DNA of 64,000 nt from CAVTBX01 sp963733135 (GTDB lineage Bacteria > Actinomycetota > Thermoleophilia > Gaiellales > Gaiellaceae): assembly GCA_963733135.1 (NCBI GenBank), contig CAVTBX010000004.1, positions 124,001 to 188,000 of the forward strand. Direction: 5' to 3'. Made by a program: the position numbers and the translations under genes. Each line of letters begins with the position of its first letter. Positions within the stretch are counted from its first letter, which is position 1. The notes below the pieces were generated by a model. It searched no databases, was not told where the DNA came from, and saw nothing but the letters and a program-made list of their open reading frames with translations. Shown piece by piece: positions 16,248 through 25,421 of the stretch.

Positions 16248-17291
16248 TCAGCCGATCGGCTCGAGCTCGCCCTGAACGACGAGCTCGAAGGCCTCGACGT
16301 AGTTTCGAACCATGCGCTCCGGCGTAAAGCGCTCCTCGACGTCGCGGCGACAGGCGGCCGGGTCGAGGCGGAGCACGTCGGCAAGCGCGGCCGGCATCTC
16401 GCGGTAGTCGTCGACGATGATGCCGCTTACCCCGTCGCCGATCACCTCGGGAACCGCGCCGCGTCGCGTGGCCAGCACAGGCGTCCCGCAGGCCATCGCC
16501 TCGATCATCACCAGGCCGAAGGGCTCCTCCCACTCGATCGGAAAGATGAGCGCCCGGGCCTCCTGGAGGAGCGCGATTTTCTCCTCGTGCGAGACCTCGC
16601 CGAGATAGACCGCGTCGTCCCCTAGGAGGGGCTTCACGTTCTCGTCGTAGTAGAGCTGCTCCTCCGGCTCCCGGCACTTGGCCGCGAGCTTGATCGGCAG
16701 CCCCGCCGCCTGGGCGACCTCGATCGCCCGGTGCGCGCCCTTCTCCTCGTTCATCCGGCCCAAGAAGAGCAGGAACTCGCCCTTGTCCTCCCGGAGCGGA
16801 TACCCGGTCAAGTCGAGGGCGTTCGGGCAGTTGGCGACCCAGGGGAGACTCGGTGCCGTGCGCTGCTGGTTCAGCGAGAGCGAGACCAGCCCGAGCTTCG
16901 ACGTGAGCCCGGCCAGCTTCTCGTACACCATGCCCCACTCCCCCTGGAGCTGGCCGTGCACTGTGTGGACGACGGGCGTTCCGCCGAGGGAGCCCATCGC
17001 GGCCGCGAGCGGGCCCGAATGGTCGTTCACGACGTCGAAGTCTCCCGCCCGCTCGAAGCACGTCAACGCGTGGAGCAGGTCGGCGAGCATCGTCCCGATG
17101 CGGCTCGAAGGTGCCTCGTCGAAGAAGGAGACGAGCTCAGCCTTCGTCTTCGAGTCCCCTGACGCGAAGAGCGTCACGTCGTGCCCGGCCTCGGCCAGGC
17201 CGTCCGCGAGGAGCGAGACAACGGCCTCGATCCCTCCGTAGCGCCGCGGAGGGACTGGAAACCAGGTCGGGCTGAGGATCGCGATTCGCAC
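16248..17291 (-). CDS. GT4-family glycosyltransferase
   Basis: A 347-residue GT-B glycosyltransferase from GTG 17291 (VRIAILSPTWFPVPPRRYGG), five bases after the stop of the upstream glucosidase gene. The donor domain shows FLLFLGRMNEEKGAHRAIE and EEPFGLVMIEAMACGTPVLA, with the E(x7)E pattern of retaining GT4 enzymes, then VPEVIGDGVSGIIVDD. The PPRRYGGIE opening is common in GT4 proteins that act on trehalose- or glucan-like acceptors, but the acceptor here is unknown. With the glucosidase and SDR genes it forms a minus-strand carbohydrate operon. Confidence 0.85.
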   Translation of the reverse strand: MRIAILSPTWFPVPPRRYGGIEAVVSLLADGLAEAGHDVTLFASGDSKTKAELVSFFDEAPSSRIGTMLADLLHALTCFERAGDFDVVNDHSGPLAAAMGSLGGTPVVHTVHGQLQGEWGMVYEKLAGLTSKLGLVSLSLNQQRTAPSLPWVANCPNALDLTGYPLREDKGEFLLFLGRMNEEKGAHRAIEVAQAAGLPIKLAAKCREPEEQLYYDENVKPLLGDDAVYLGEVSHEEKIALLQEARALIFPIEWEEPFGLVMIEAMACGTPVLATRRGAVPEVIGDGVSGIIVDDYREMPAALADVLRLDPAACRRDVEERFTPERMVRNYVEAFELVVQGELEPIG

Positions 17292-17296
17292 TGGGA

Positions 17297-19363
17297 CTAG
17301 TTCGGCTCGATCCGTACATTCCCGCTTTCGAGGAAAATGTCCCATCTGCGGCCGAGCCCGGGCACGCCGCGGAGCTCCAGCCCTCCAACCCAGTCGGCCG
17401 CGCCCGTCGGAAGCGAGGAACGAAGCTCGCCGGACGTCCTGTCGGGCCGGAGCCCCAGAAGCGTCTGGAGGAGCAGGATGGGCGCCCCCGCTGCCCACGC
17501 CTGCGGGCGCGCCGCAGTCGGGTACTCGATCGGGAACGGCGTCTCCTCTCGCCGGTAGCCGGCGAAGACTTCGGGCAGCTGGTGGTCGAGGTGACCCGCG
17601 GCTTCGAGCAGCGAGCGGACGAGCGCGTGCGCCTCGCCCCAGCGCTCGTAGCGGGCGAGGCCGGCCGCGATCAGCGAGTTGTCGTGCGGCCACACGGATC
17701 CGTCGTGATACGAGAGCGGGTTGAAGCCGGTGTCGCCTGAGGACATCGTCCGTACCCCCCAGCCCGACCAGAGCCCGCTTTCGGACGAGCTGAGGCGCTC
17801 GACGATCGCGTCGAGCCGCTCGGGCGGCACGATGCCGCTCCAGAGGAGGTGGCCGATGTTGGACGTCAGCGAGTCGACCCGCTGCTTCCGCGCGTCGAGC
17901 GCGAGCGCGTAGTAGCCGCCCCGCTCCGGACACCAGAACGCCTCGTCGAACCGCTCGGCGAGATACCTGGCCTCTCGGTCGAGGCGCACCGCGAGCTCGA
18001 CGTCATCCCAGGCGTCACGCGCGAGCTCCGCGACCCTGCGCTTGGCGTCGAACACGTATCCCTGCACCTCGCAGGGTGCGATCGGCGGCTCGGCGGGCGT
18101 TCCGTCTGCGAAGAGCTGAGAGTCGTCCGAGTCCTTCCAGGACTGGTTCGAGAGCCCACGCGACGAGCGCCGGCGGTACTCCACGAAGCCGTCGCCGTCG
18201 AGGTCTCCGTGGCGGTCGATCCACTCGAGCGCCCGGAGCGCGTGGCCGCGGAGGCTGCGCGCCCACTCGTCGTCCCCGGTCCAGCGCCACACCTCGGAGA
18301 GGAGAACGAGGAAGAGCGGGGTCGCGTCGGCCGTGCCGTAGTAGCGCGGGAACCACGTGGTCGCGGCCCGGCCGCCGCGAAGCTCGTGGAGGATCTTGCC
18401 CGGCTCCGCATCGATCTCCGGGTCGTCCTCGGACGCCTGAAGACCGGCGAGCGTGGCGAGAGCGCTCTTGGAGAGCTCCGGCCCGAAGAGGAGCGTCTGG
18501 TAGCTCGTGATGAGCGTGTCGCGCCCGAACACGGTCATGAACCAGGGCATGCCCGCGGCAGGGAGCTGGCCGACGAGACGGCGGTGATGGCCCATGCGAA
18601 GCGAGGCGAGGTCGGCCACAGAGCGCTCATACGTCCGTCCGAGCGCCGGCCACTCGGCGCGAAGCTCGGGGACACTCATGTGCCAGGAGCGAAGCGAGCT
18701 CTCGACCCGCGCTCGCTCCAGGCCGAAATGGGAGTCCGGCTCCGCAGGCGGAGGGGTGGCGCCGTCCTCGCTCGGGATGACCCCGAGCCGGCAGGCCCAT
18801 CGCTCGCCCGGCTCGAGGTCGACGCGGTACCGGACAACACCCCCGTCCTGCTCCGCTCCGGGGGACGCGAGGACGCGGGTCAGCCCTCGATAGCCTTCGC
18901 CGGCCGCGAAGCGGAGCCCGTCTCCCTCCGGGAACGGGATCACGGGCGCGGGCAAGGCGGGAGCACGGAGCGGGTCGCCGAGCGTGAAGTCGTGCTCCTT
19001 GACCGTGAGGATGTCCGCGAAGTCGGCGCCGAGCTCGAGCGCGAGCTCGAAGGACAACAAGCGCCGCGCGTGGCTCGTGACCGCGATCCGATCCTGCATC
19101 CCGTCGCCGACGAAGCGCTCGCGCGCGATCGTGAGCTCGTCCAGCTCGAGGCCCCCGGCCACGGGGTTTCGGAGGTAGAAGGCGGCCGAGAAGTACGCCG
19201 GCTTGCCGGAGGAGAGAAGCAGCGGGCGCTCGCCGTTCAGTGTGAGAACGAGACGGGAGAGGAAGCGCGTGTCGAATGCGAAGAATCCCTCGCTCCCATT
19301 CGAGATGTCGCCACGCTCGTCGGAGACGCAGAAGTTCGCGCCATCGAGAATCGTGACCGACAT
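17297..19363 (-). CDS. Amylo-alpha-1,6-glucosidase-like glycoside hydrolase
   Basis: A 688-residue protein. The N-terminal half (about 1-280) begins SVTILDGANFCVSDERGDI and is beta-rich like the glycogen-debranching N-terminal domain (GDE_N_bis type). The C-terminal half is an (alpha/alpha)6 barrel: MPWFMTVFGRDTLITSYQTL, TWFPRYYGTADATPLFLVLLSE, DGDGFVEYRRRSSRGLSNQSWKDS and NPLSYHDGSVWPHDNSLIA. WKDSDD and the later Glu/Asp segments carry likely acids of GH63/GH133-like enzymes. Members hydrolyse alpha-glucosidic linkages in storage glucans. Start ATG 19363 overlaps the SDR stop (TGATG). Confidence 0.85.
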   Translation of the reverse strand: MSVTILDGANFCVSDERGDISNGSEGFFAFDTRFLSRLVLTLNGERPLLLSSGKPAYFSAAFYLRNPVAGGLELDELTIARERFVGDGMQDRIAVTSHARRLLSFELALELGADFADILTVKEHDFTLGDPLRAPALPAPVIPFPEGDGLRFAAGEGYRGLTRVLASPGAEQDGGVVRYRVDLEPGERWACRLGVIPSEDGATPPPAEPDSHFGLERARVESSLRSWHMSVPELRAEWPALGRTYERSVADLASLRMGHHRRLVGQLPAAGMPWFMTVFGRDTLITSYQTLLFGPELSKSALATLAGLQASEDDPEIDAEPGKILHELRGGRAATTWFPRYYGTADATPLFLVLLSEVWRWTGDDEWARSLRGHALRALEWIDRHGDLDGDGFVEYRRRSSRGLSNQSWKDSDDSQLFADGTPAEPPIAPCEVQGYVFDAKRRVAELARDAWDDVELAVRLDREARYLAERFDEAFWCPERGGYYALALDARKQRVDSLTSNIGHLLWSGIVPPERLDAIVERLSSSESGLWSGWGVRTMSSGDTGFNPLSYHDGSVWPHDNSLIAAGLARYERWGEAHALVRSLLEAAGHLDHQLPEVFAGYRREETPFPIEYPTAARPQAWAAGAPILLLQTLLGLRPDRTSGELRSSLPTGAADWVGGLELRGVPGLGRRWDIFLESGNVRIEPN

Positions 19364-20127
19364 CAGATCTCGACGTGCCTGACGATGTTGTCCTGGCTCG
19401 CCTGCTGGAGCGGCTTCACGACGAGCTCGTCGACGACCCAGTTGTCGGGCCGCGTCACGACCCACCGGATGCATTCGGCCACGTCTTCCGGGGTCATATG
19501 GTCGACACCGCGATAGACCTCTGCCTTGGCCTCGGCGTCCCCGCTGAAGCGGACGTCGGAGAACTCGGTGCCACCGACCATCCCAGGATCGACCGTCGAG
19601 ACCTTGATGCGGCCCACGAGCTCCTTCCGCATGACCTCGGTGAGAGCCCGGACGGCCGTCTTCGTCCCGACGTAGAGCCCGCCGCCCGGATAGGACTCAC
19701 GTCCAGCCCAGGAGCCGAGGTTCACGATGTGGCCCCGGCCGTCCTCCATGTGCGGCAGCACTAGCCGGGTCATCCGCACGAGGCCGAGGACGTTCACCTC
19801 GACCATCGTGCGGTCGTCGTCGTCGTTTCCTTCGGCGATCTGCGCGCGGCCGAGGGCGAGGCCGGCGTTGTTGACGAGGATGTCGACACGGCCGAGCTCG
19901 GCCGCGGCGCGCTCGACGAAGGTCTGTGCGCTTTCGGGGTCGGTGACGTCGAGCGGCCCGACCAGGTGGTCGCCGCCGAGCTCGCGCGCGAGCTGCTCGA
20001 CCCTGTCGACGCGCCTGGCACCGAGCGCGAGCCGCGCGCCCTCGCCCGCGAGCGCACGCGCAGTCGAAGCGCCGATGCCGCTCGACGCCCCGGTCACGAT
20101 CGCAGTTCGATCGGTGAGCCCCGCCAC
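19363..20127 (-). CDS. Short-chain dehydrogenase/reductase
   Basis: A 254-residue classical SDR from GTG 20127, which places the first strand right before TGASSGIG (12-19). NNAG is at 86-89, catalytic Ser139, Tyr152 and Lys156 (YVGTK), and PGMVGGTEF follows. A run of acidic residues, GNDDDD at 100-105, extends the usual loop. The open frame upstream to 20298 is low-complexity and overlaps a repeat, so it is unlikely to be translated. SDRs of this kind are often annotated as serine 3-dehydrogenase/YdfG-like NADP oxidoreductases. First gene of an operon with glucosidase and glycosyltransferase. Confidence 0.85.
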   Translation of the reverse strand: MAGLTDRTAIVTGASSGIGASTARALAGEGARLALGARRVDRVEQLARELGGDHLVGPLDVTDPESAQTFVERAAAELGRVDILVNNAGLALGRAQIAEGNDDDDRTMVEVNVLGLVRMTRLVLPHMEDGRGHIVNLGSWAGRESYPGGGLYVGTKTAVRALTEVMRKELVGRIKVSTVDPGMVGGTEFSDVRFSGDAEAKAEVYRGVDHMTPEDVAECIRWVVTRPDNWVVDELVVKPLQQASQDNIVRHVEI

Positions 20128-20532
20128 CCGCCGGAGCTTAGGGACTATCCCGGCAGGAGCCGCGGTGGATGGCAGGCGACAGGTAGCGCGAGGCAAGGAC
20201 GCAGGGAGCGCGGAAGCTGGATGCGGATGCGTATATCGGCGCGACTGAGGACGCGGCCCGCGCCGCCTGGCGCCGTCAGGGCGAGAGACCTCGCCCAAAG
20301 CGGCTCGGCGTCTAGTTAGCCCGCTCCCGACAGACAGAAGACTGGCCCTACAGGCGAATCCGTCTGCCTAAAGCTCTCACCTCGCGCGCCGTAGGTGCGT
20401 CGGTGTCGTTATGCGGCTTTGGGCCAGAATTCTGAGGGCAGGGCCAGTTCGACCACTGTACTCCTTTCGAGCAACCGCGGCGTTCGCCAATCCAAACGCC
20501 AAAGCCCTCCTAGCCGATATCGCCAGTCCCTC
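20128..20532. repeat. Non-coding gap holding a diverged copy of the 4351 element core
   Basis: Between the SDR start and the histidine-kinase-like stop. CGAGGCAAGGACGCAGGGAG (20189-20208) and GACTGAGGACGC (20243-20254) are the reverse complement of the core of the 4351-4518 element, with a different middle. At the other end, on the minus strand, the kinase TAG stop begins CTAGGAGGGACTGGCGATA and is followed within 25 bases by CTAGGAGGGCTTTGGCG, both close to the 4351 element terminus CTAGGAGGGTTTGGCGA. No convincing gene is seen in the gap. Confidence 0.6.
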
Positions 20533-21177
20533 CTAGGCCGCTTTGGCGGCCGAGGCAGAGCCGAACGTGAGCGTGAGGGCCGTCTGCCCTCCTTCGGGCT
20601 CGACGAAGAGCCGGCCGCCGTGGAGCTTCGCGACGGCCGAGGCGAGCGCAAGCCCGAGCGGGTCGTCGAGCGGCGAGGAGTTGGTGGCAAAGGCGAGCGT
20701 GATCGCGTCCTCCGTGAGGCTCACGGTGATCCCGGTGCCGGGCAGCGAGTGCTCGACGGCATACTCGACGAGGGCCGTCACGGCGCGGGCGAGCTGGACG
20801 GGGTCGCCGGACGGGCTCGGCTCTCCCTCGACCTCGACCTCGATCGTCTTTCTGTCGACGCGGATGTCCGGCCACGAGCGCTCGACCGCGTCGTCGACCA
20901 GCGGACGCAGGTCGCACCGCACTTGCTCGAGCGGGAGCTCGCCGGCCTCCGCGAGAGCCAAGTCTCGGAGGTCTTCGGCGAACTTGAGGATCCGGCGCGC
21001 GTTCCGCCAGGCGGCTTCGAGAACGCGGCGCTGATCCGCTCCGAGCAGACCGGCCTGCTCGTCGAGGACGTACTCGAGGTTGCTCTTGACCGCGCCCGCG
21101 TCCGCCGCGATCGCAGCCGAGGCCGCCGCACCGCAGAGGTCGACCGCGGAGACGTGGATCCGTTGGTCGTCCAGCAT
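20533..21177 (-). CDS. Histidine-kinase-like protein without phospho-acceptor His
   Basis: A 214-residue protein with an N-terminal helical dimerisation-like region (about 25-75) and a C-terminal ATPase-like fold. The part that aligns with HisKA (NLEYVLDEQAGLLGADQRRVL) has no HE(x)N/T-P phospho-acceptor. The N-box position reads ALVEYAVEHS without the Asn, and the G-boxes are reduced to PLGLALASAVAKLHGGRL. It is therefore probably a degenerate kinase acting as a regulator or scaffold. It follows the NarL regulator gene at 21355 in the signalling run. Its TAG stop lies in a repeat-like CTAGGAGGG sequence. Confidence 0.6.
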   Translation of the reverse strand: MLDDQRIHVSAVDLCGAAASAAIAADAGAVKSNLEYVLDEQAGLLGADQRRVLEAAWRNARRILKFAEDLRDLALAEAGELPLEQVRCDLRPLVDDAVERSWPDIRVDRKTIEVEVEGEPSPSGDPVQLARAVTALVEYAVEHSLPGTGITVSLTEDAITLAFATNSSPLDDPLGLALASAVAKLHGGRLFVEPEGGQTALTLTFGSASAAKAA

Positions 21178-21288
21178 CAGTCACAGTGTCGGGCGCGACG
21201 GGCACAAGCGGGATCACCCCATCGGTCGCCCGACATCCCCGTTTCGGGTTAGCGCGCTGACCCTTCCGGCCGCGCCCCGGGGACAGTC

Positions 21289-21359
21289 CCTGAGACGTGG
21301 CCCTTCCCGCCCTGCCCTCAGGGCTGCCGCCGGGACGTGGCCGCCGCGGACGTCTCAGG
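21289..21359. terminator. Long inverted repeat just after a NarL regulator stop
   Basis: CCTGAGACGT (21289-21298) and ACGTCTCAGG (21350-21359) can pair across a 51-base GC-rich interior; the right arm includes the TGA of the minus-strand regulator gene. The interior contains further short stems. It may end or attenuate transcription before the kinase-like gene. No T-tract is present. Confidence 0.35.
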
Positions 21360-21975
21360 CGATAAGGCGCTGCCTGAGCGCCGTCGCGACGGCCTGGGTG
21401 CTCGTGCCGGCGTCCAAGCGCTCACAGGCCTTGCGGACGTGCGTGCGGACGGTCTCGCCACTGATCGAAAGCTCTTTCCCGATCGCCTCGTAGGAGAGTC
21501 CCTCGGCAAGAAGGCAAAGCACCTCGGTCTCGCGCTGCGTGAGGTCTGTGCGACGCTGCGGCCCGACGAGTCCGAGGCCCGCGTAGGCCGGGTCCACGTA
21601 CGAGCGCCCGTCGAGCACCGCCTTGAGCGCCCGCACTAGGTCGACCAGGGGCGCCTCCTTCAGGACGACGCCGTGAGCGCCGGCCGCCAGAAGCTCCGCG
21701 ACCTCCGAGTCGCGGGCGTCGGCGGTGTAGACGAGGATCTTTGCCTCGGGCACCGAGGCGCAGAGCTGCTTGACAAGCTCGACGCCTCCCAGCCGTGGCA
21801 TGCGGAAGTCGACGAGTGCGACGTCGGGCCGAGCCGACTCGGCGAGCTCGAGCGCTTCCGGCCCGTCCACGGCGGTGCCGATGAGGTCGAAGCCGTTCCC
21901 CTCGACGTAGCTCGCGACCGCGGTCAAGAGCGCCGGATGATCGTCGGCGATCAGGCAACGCGGCGAGCCGCTCAC
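21355..21975 (-). CDS. NarL/FixJ-family response regulator
   Basis: A 206-residue regulator from GTG 21975, whose GTGA overlaps the upstream stop. The receiver domain has the acidic pair in CLIADDHP, phospho-acceptor Asp in VALVDFRMPRLGG and the Lys of VVLKEAP. The LuxR-type helix-turn-helix is TQRETEVLCLLAEGLSYEAIGKELSISGETVRTHV. Its C-terminal half closely resembles the regulator at 25422 (ending ALRQRLIA versus ALRQSLIA), so the two probably arose by duplication. Likely partner: the sensor kinase at 23351. Confidence 0.9.
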   Translation of the reverse strand: MSGSPRCLIADDHPALLTAVASYVEGNGFDLIGTAVDGPEALELAESARPDVALVDFRMPRLGGVELVKQLCASVPEAKILVYTADARDSEVAELLAAGAHGVVLKEAPLVDLVRALKAVLDGRSYVDPAYAGLGLVGPQRRTDLTQRETEVLCLLAEGLSYEAIGKELSISGETVRTHVRKACERLDAGTSTQAVATALRQRLIA

Positions 21976-23354
21976 GCCGCCTCCGCCTCGAGGAGCTGCC
22001 GAACCCGGCCTGCGAGTATGTCCGCGCACGACGCGGTCTTGACGACGTAGTCGTTCGCGCCGCGGCGGAAGGCCTCCAGGGCCAGCTCGTCGGAGCCCTG
22101 GCCGGTCAGCATCACGATCGGCAGCCGGGGCGCCGTGTCGCGCATCGTCCGGAGGATGTCGAGCCCGTCCCCGTCCGGCAGGCCGTGGTCGACCACGGCC
22201 AGCGACCAGACGGAGCCCCGCGAGAGCTCGGCCGCGGTGGCGGCGTCCCGGGCCACGACGACCCGAACATCCCCGAGACCCTGACGGATGGCTTCCGTGG
22301 CAAGCTCTGCGAAGCCCGGGTCGTCCTCGACGAGAAGCACTGAGATCGGCTGCTCTGCATCGTCGGAGGTCTCGTTGGTCTCGATGCCGATCGGCCCGAA
22401 TACGACATCGCCCCGGCGGATCCCGTCCAGCATGATCTGCGCGAACTCGGGATCCCACTGGGAGCCTGACCCGGCCTCGAGCTCGCGGATGATCTCGGCG
22501 ACCGTCAGTGACCCGCGGTACGGCCGCTCGGCCCACATTGCTTCGACCGCGTCGGCGACCGAGACGATCCGCGCCAGCTTCGGCGTGTCCGATCCGGACA
22601 GACCGTCGGGGTAGCCGCTGCCGTCCCATCGCTCGTGGTGGTGACGAACGATCGGGCGCACTGTGTGGAGCATCGGCAGCGGCTCGAGCAGCCGGTCGCC
22701 GATCTCCGCGTGCGATTGCATGATCCCTAGCTCGTCGGGATCGAACCGGCCCTCCTTCATGAGAATGCGATCGGGGATGCCGATCTTTCCGACGTCGTGG
22801 AGGATGGCGCCCAGTCGGACGGTCTCGAGCTCCTCAGCGGATACGCCCGCCTCGGCCCCGAGCCAGCAGGCGATTGAGGCGAGCCGCTCGCAGTGGCCGC
22901 GGGTCGCCGCGTCACGCGCCTCGATCGCGTTTGCGAGCGCGGTCGCGAGCGCGGGCAGGACGACGCGCTCCCCGACCTCTTCCTCGCTCCGGTGCGAGCG
23001 CTCGAGGGCGGAGGCGACGGCCTCGCGGAACTCTCCGTGGGAGAACGGCTTCATCACGAGCCCGTCCGCGCCGCGCGCCAAGGCCTCGGAAAGCGTCGCG
23101 TACGTCCCGGCGCCGGTGACCAGCACAACGGGCAGGCTCGGCCGTTGCGCGCGCACTTCCTCGAGGAGCTCGATGCCGGAGAGCCCGGGCATGATCACGT
23201 CGCTGACGACCAGCTCGTAGTTCGTGTCCGTGAGGAGCTCGAGCGCCCGCTCGGCCGTCGGTGCGCCCTCGGCCTCGTACCCCGCCTCATCGAGGATCTC
23301 GAGCATCAGGTCGCGGATGATCTGCTCGTCGTCGATGACGAGAACCCGGCTCAC
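21972..23354 (-). CDS. REC-HD-GYP-REC response regulator (probable c-di-GMP phosphodiesterase)
   Basis: A 460-residue protein with three domains. The first receiver (1-120) has Asp52 in VVSDVIMPGLSG. The HD-GYP domain (about 135-320) has His186-Asp187 in ILHDVGKIGIPDR, a shortened HHHERWDGSGYPDGL with the GYP at 247-249, and the later VSVADAVEAM. The second receiver (about 336-455) has Asp389 in VVDHGLPDGDG and Lys in VVKTA. HD-GYP proteins hydrolyse cyclic di-GMP; two receivers suggest integration of two phospho-inputs. It overlaps the sensor kinase (upstream) and NarL regulator (downstream) by four bases each. Confidence 0.88.
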   Translation of the reverse strand: MSRVLVIDDEQIIRDLMLEILDEAGYEAEGAPTAERALELLTDTNYELVVSDVIMPGLSGIELLEEVRAQRPSLPVVLVTGAGTYATLSEALARGADGLVMKPFSHGEFREAVASALERSHRSEEEVGERVVLPALATALANAIEARDAATRGHCERLASIACWLGAEAGVSAEELETVRLGAILHDVGKIGIPDRILMKEGRFDPDELGIMQSHAEIGDRLLEPLPMLHTVRPIVRHHHERWDGSGYPDGLSGSDTPKLARIVSVADAVEAMWAERPYRGSLTVAEIIRELEAGSGSQWDPEFAQIMLDGIRRGDVVFGPIGIETNETSDDAEQPISVLLVEDDPGFAELATEAIRQGLGDVRVVVARDAATAAELSRGSVWSLAVVDHGLPDGDGLDILRTMRDTAPRLPIVMLTGQGSDELALEAFRRGANDYVVKTASCADILAGRVRQLLEAEAA

Positions 23355-25342
23355 ATGGTCTCCTTCACAGGAAGTCTGAGCGTGAAGCAGGCACCGCCCT
23401 CGGTCAGGTTCTCGGCGACGAGGGAGCCGCCGTGGGCCGCCGCGATCCCATGGCTGACGGAGAGCCCGAGGCCGCTTCCGCCTCGGTCTCGCTTCGTCGT
23501 GAAGAAGGGCTCGAAGATGCGTCCGAGCGACTCGTCGGGGATGCCGTCACCGTTGTCGCTCACGGTGGCCTCCACCCAGTCGCCGTCACGACGGACTGCA
23601 ATCTCGATCGTTCCCTCGCCGGCGAGTGCCTGACTCGCGTTCGTGACGAGGTTCAGGAAGACCTGTTTGAGCTGGTTCGGGCTGCCGACGACGGGAGCGG
23701 GATCGTCCGAATACCTCTCGACGAGCTCGATGGCCTTGGCGGAGCTCGTGCGGCGGATGAGCTCGACGATCTCGTGGGCTGCGTCGCTCACGTCGATCAC
23801 GGCTCGCTCCTGGCTCGGCTCGCGGGCAAAGTCGAGGAGGGCGCGCACGATCTCTTTGATCTCGAGCCCGGTCTGCTGGACGAGGAGGAGACGGTCATGC
23901 GCCTTGGTGCCGGGCTCGGCTTCCTTCAGGAGGAACTCGACGAGCCCGAGGATCGCGAAGAGGGGGTTGTTGATCTCGTGCGCCACCCCGGCCGCCAGCT
24001 CGCCGATCGTCGCGAGCTTGCCGCTCTGAGCGAGCTGCTGCTCGAAACGGCGCTGTTCGGAGCGATCCACGATGAGCCCGACAATCGCGGCAGGCGCACC
24101 GTCCGGACCCGGGATGTGCAAGCGCTTGATCTCCACCGGGATGAGCCGCTCCTCCTTGTCCCGAAAGAGCGTCTCGACCGGCAGGTCCGGCGGAAGCGCG
24201 GCCATGCGCGCTGCGTCGCCCGCCACCTCGAGCCACGGGTACGGCGGCCGACAGCCGATGACCTCCTCCTCGGTGTAGCCGATCAGGCTCAGGAACGCCG
24301 CGTTGACGGAGAGCACCTCGCGCTCGGTGGGCTCGGCGACGGCGATCGCAAGCGGCAGGGCGTCGAACAGGCGCTCGAGGAGCTGCTCGGTCAGGAACTC
24401 CCGGTTGTGCTCGACGGTCACGTCGCGGAAGACGGCGACCGACCCGCTCCGGCCGGCGGGCTCGACGATCGGGGCGACGCTTCCGGCCAGGAAGGCCTCC
24501 CGGCCCGAAGGCAGGGCGACTCGGTAGCGGAAGTGCCGCTCCTCGGCGAGGTCGACTGCGAGGAGAGCCACGAGCTCAGAGGGAGTAAGGGCTCGATCCT
24601 CCGTCTCCGGATCGCCCGAGGGCCGTGGCGGCTCGAGGGGGACGGCTCCGTCGAGCTCGAGCAGGCGTCGGGCGGTCGAGTTCAGGACGATTCCATCCTG
24701 CGTCCGGACGACCGTGCCGTCCGCGACGGAATTCAGCACCGCCTCGAAGCGGGCCCGCTCGTGGGCCTTCAGCCGCTCGCCATGACTGCGGTAGGCAACC
24801 CGGGTAAGCGTGCCGAGCGCGCCCAGCGTCTCGATCGCCGCGAGGAGGTCCTCGTCGCCGACGTCGTGGAGCCAGCCGGCTCCGAAGGTGACGGGCGGCG
24901 CGCCCTCGGCGCTGATCGGTACCTCGACGCAGGCGGCTAGGTGGGCAAGGGCCGAAGCCAGGCGCGCGTCGATGCCGTCAGTCACGATCGAGCGGGTGAT
25001 CAGAGGCTCGCCCGAGACGGCGGCGCGGTAGGCGCCGTTCCGCCCGGGACGGAGCACGACGCCGGCAATGTCGTCGCCGGCTCCGGTCGCCGCCCGAACA
25101 AGACCGCGCTCGAGCGCCTGATCCCAGACGACGACCGAGACCCGGTCGGCGCCGAGAAGGTCTCGCCCGGCTCGGGCGAGGATGCCGAGCGCGTGCTCGA
25201 GATCGTCGGACTCGTTGACCGCGAGAGCGGCGTCGATGAGAGCCCGGTCTCGGCCGCCACGATGGAGAGGAGGCCGCGCCGGGACAGCTGCCTGGGCCGC
25301 CGCTTGAGCCATCATCGTGAGTTTCGGCGCGAGCTCGGTCAT
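23351..25342 (-). CDS. GAF-PAS-PAS sensor histidine kinase
   Basis: A 663-residue soluble kinase. A GAF-like domain lies at about 35-190 (DLEHALGILARAGRDLLGADRVSVVVWD), then two PAS-like regions (about 205-320 and 330-435). The HisKA box GVAHEINNPLFAILG holds the phospho-acceptor His at about 454. The ATPase shows LVTNASQAL (N box), DNGDGIP (G1), FEPFFTTK and GGSGLGLSVSHGI (G2). No membrane segment is visible, so the signal is probably cytoplasmic. It heads a coupled run with the REC-HD-GYP-REC protein and a NarL regulator, and is divergent from another NarL gene at 25422. Confidence 0.9.
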   Translation of the reverse strand: MTELAPKLTMMAQAAAQAAVPARPPLHRGGRDRALIDAALAVNESDDLEHALGILARAGRDLLGADRVSVVVWDQALERGLVRAATGAGDDIAGVVLRPGRNGAYRAAVSGEPLITRSIVTDGIDARLASALAHLAACVEVPISAEGAPPVTFGAGWLHDVGDEDLLAAIETLGALGTLTRVAYRSHGERLKAHERARFEAVLNSVADGTVVRTQDGIVLNSTARRLLELDGAVPLEPPRPSGDPETEDRALTPSELVALLAVDLAEERHFRYRVALPSGREAFLAGSVAPIVEPAGRSGSVAVFRDVTVEHNREFLTEQLLERLFDALPLAIAVAEPTEREVLSVNAAFLSLIGYTEEEVIGCRPPYPWLEVAGDAARMAALPPDLPVETLFRDKEERLIPVEIKRLHIPGPDGAPAAIVGLIVDRSEQRRFEQQLAQSGKLATIGELAAGVAHEINNPLFAILGLVEFLLKEAEPGTKAHDRLLLVQQTGLEIKEIVRALLDFAREPSQERAVIDVSDAAHEIVELIRRTSSAKAIELVERYSDDPAPVVGSPNQLKQVFLNLVTNASQALAGEGTIEIAVRRDGDWVEATVSDNGDGIPDESLGRIFEPFFTTKRDRGGSGLGLSVSHGIAAAHGGSLVAENLTEGGACFTLRLPVKETM

Positions 25343-25421
25343 ATGTCATCCCCGATTCCGCGCCCGGCTCCTCACCCCTCCGAGGGAGGCATCGACGGCG
25401 CCGCTAAAGTTTGCTTGCCTA

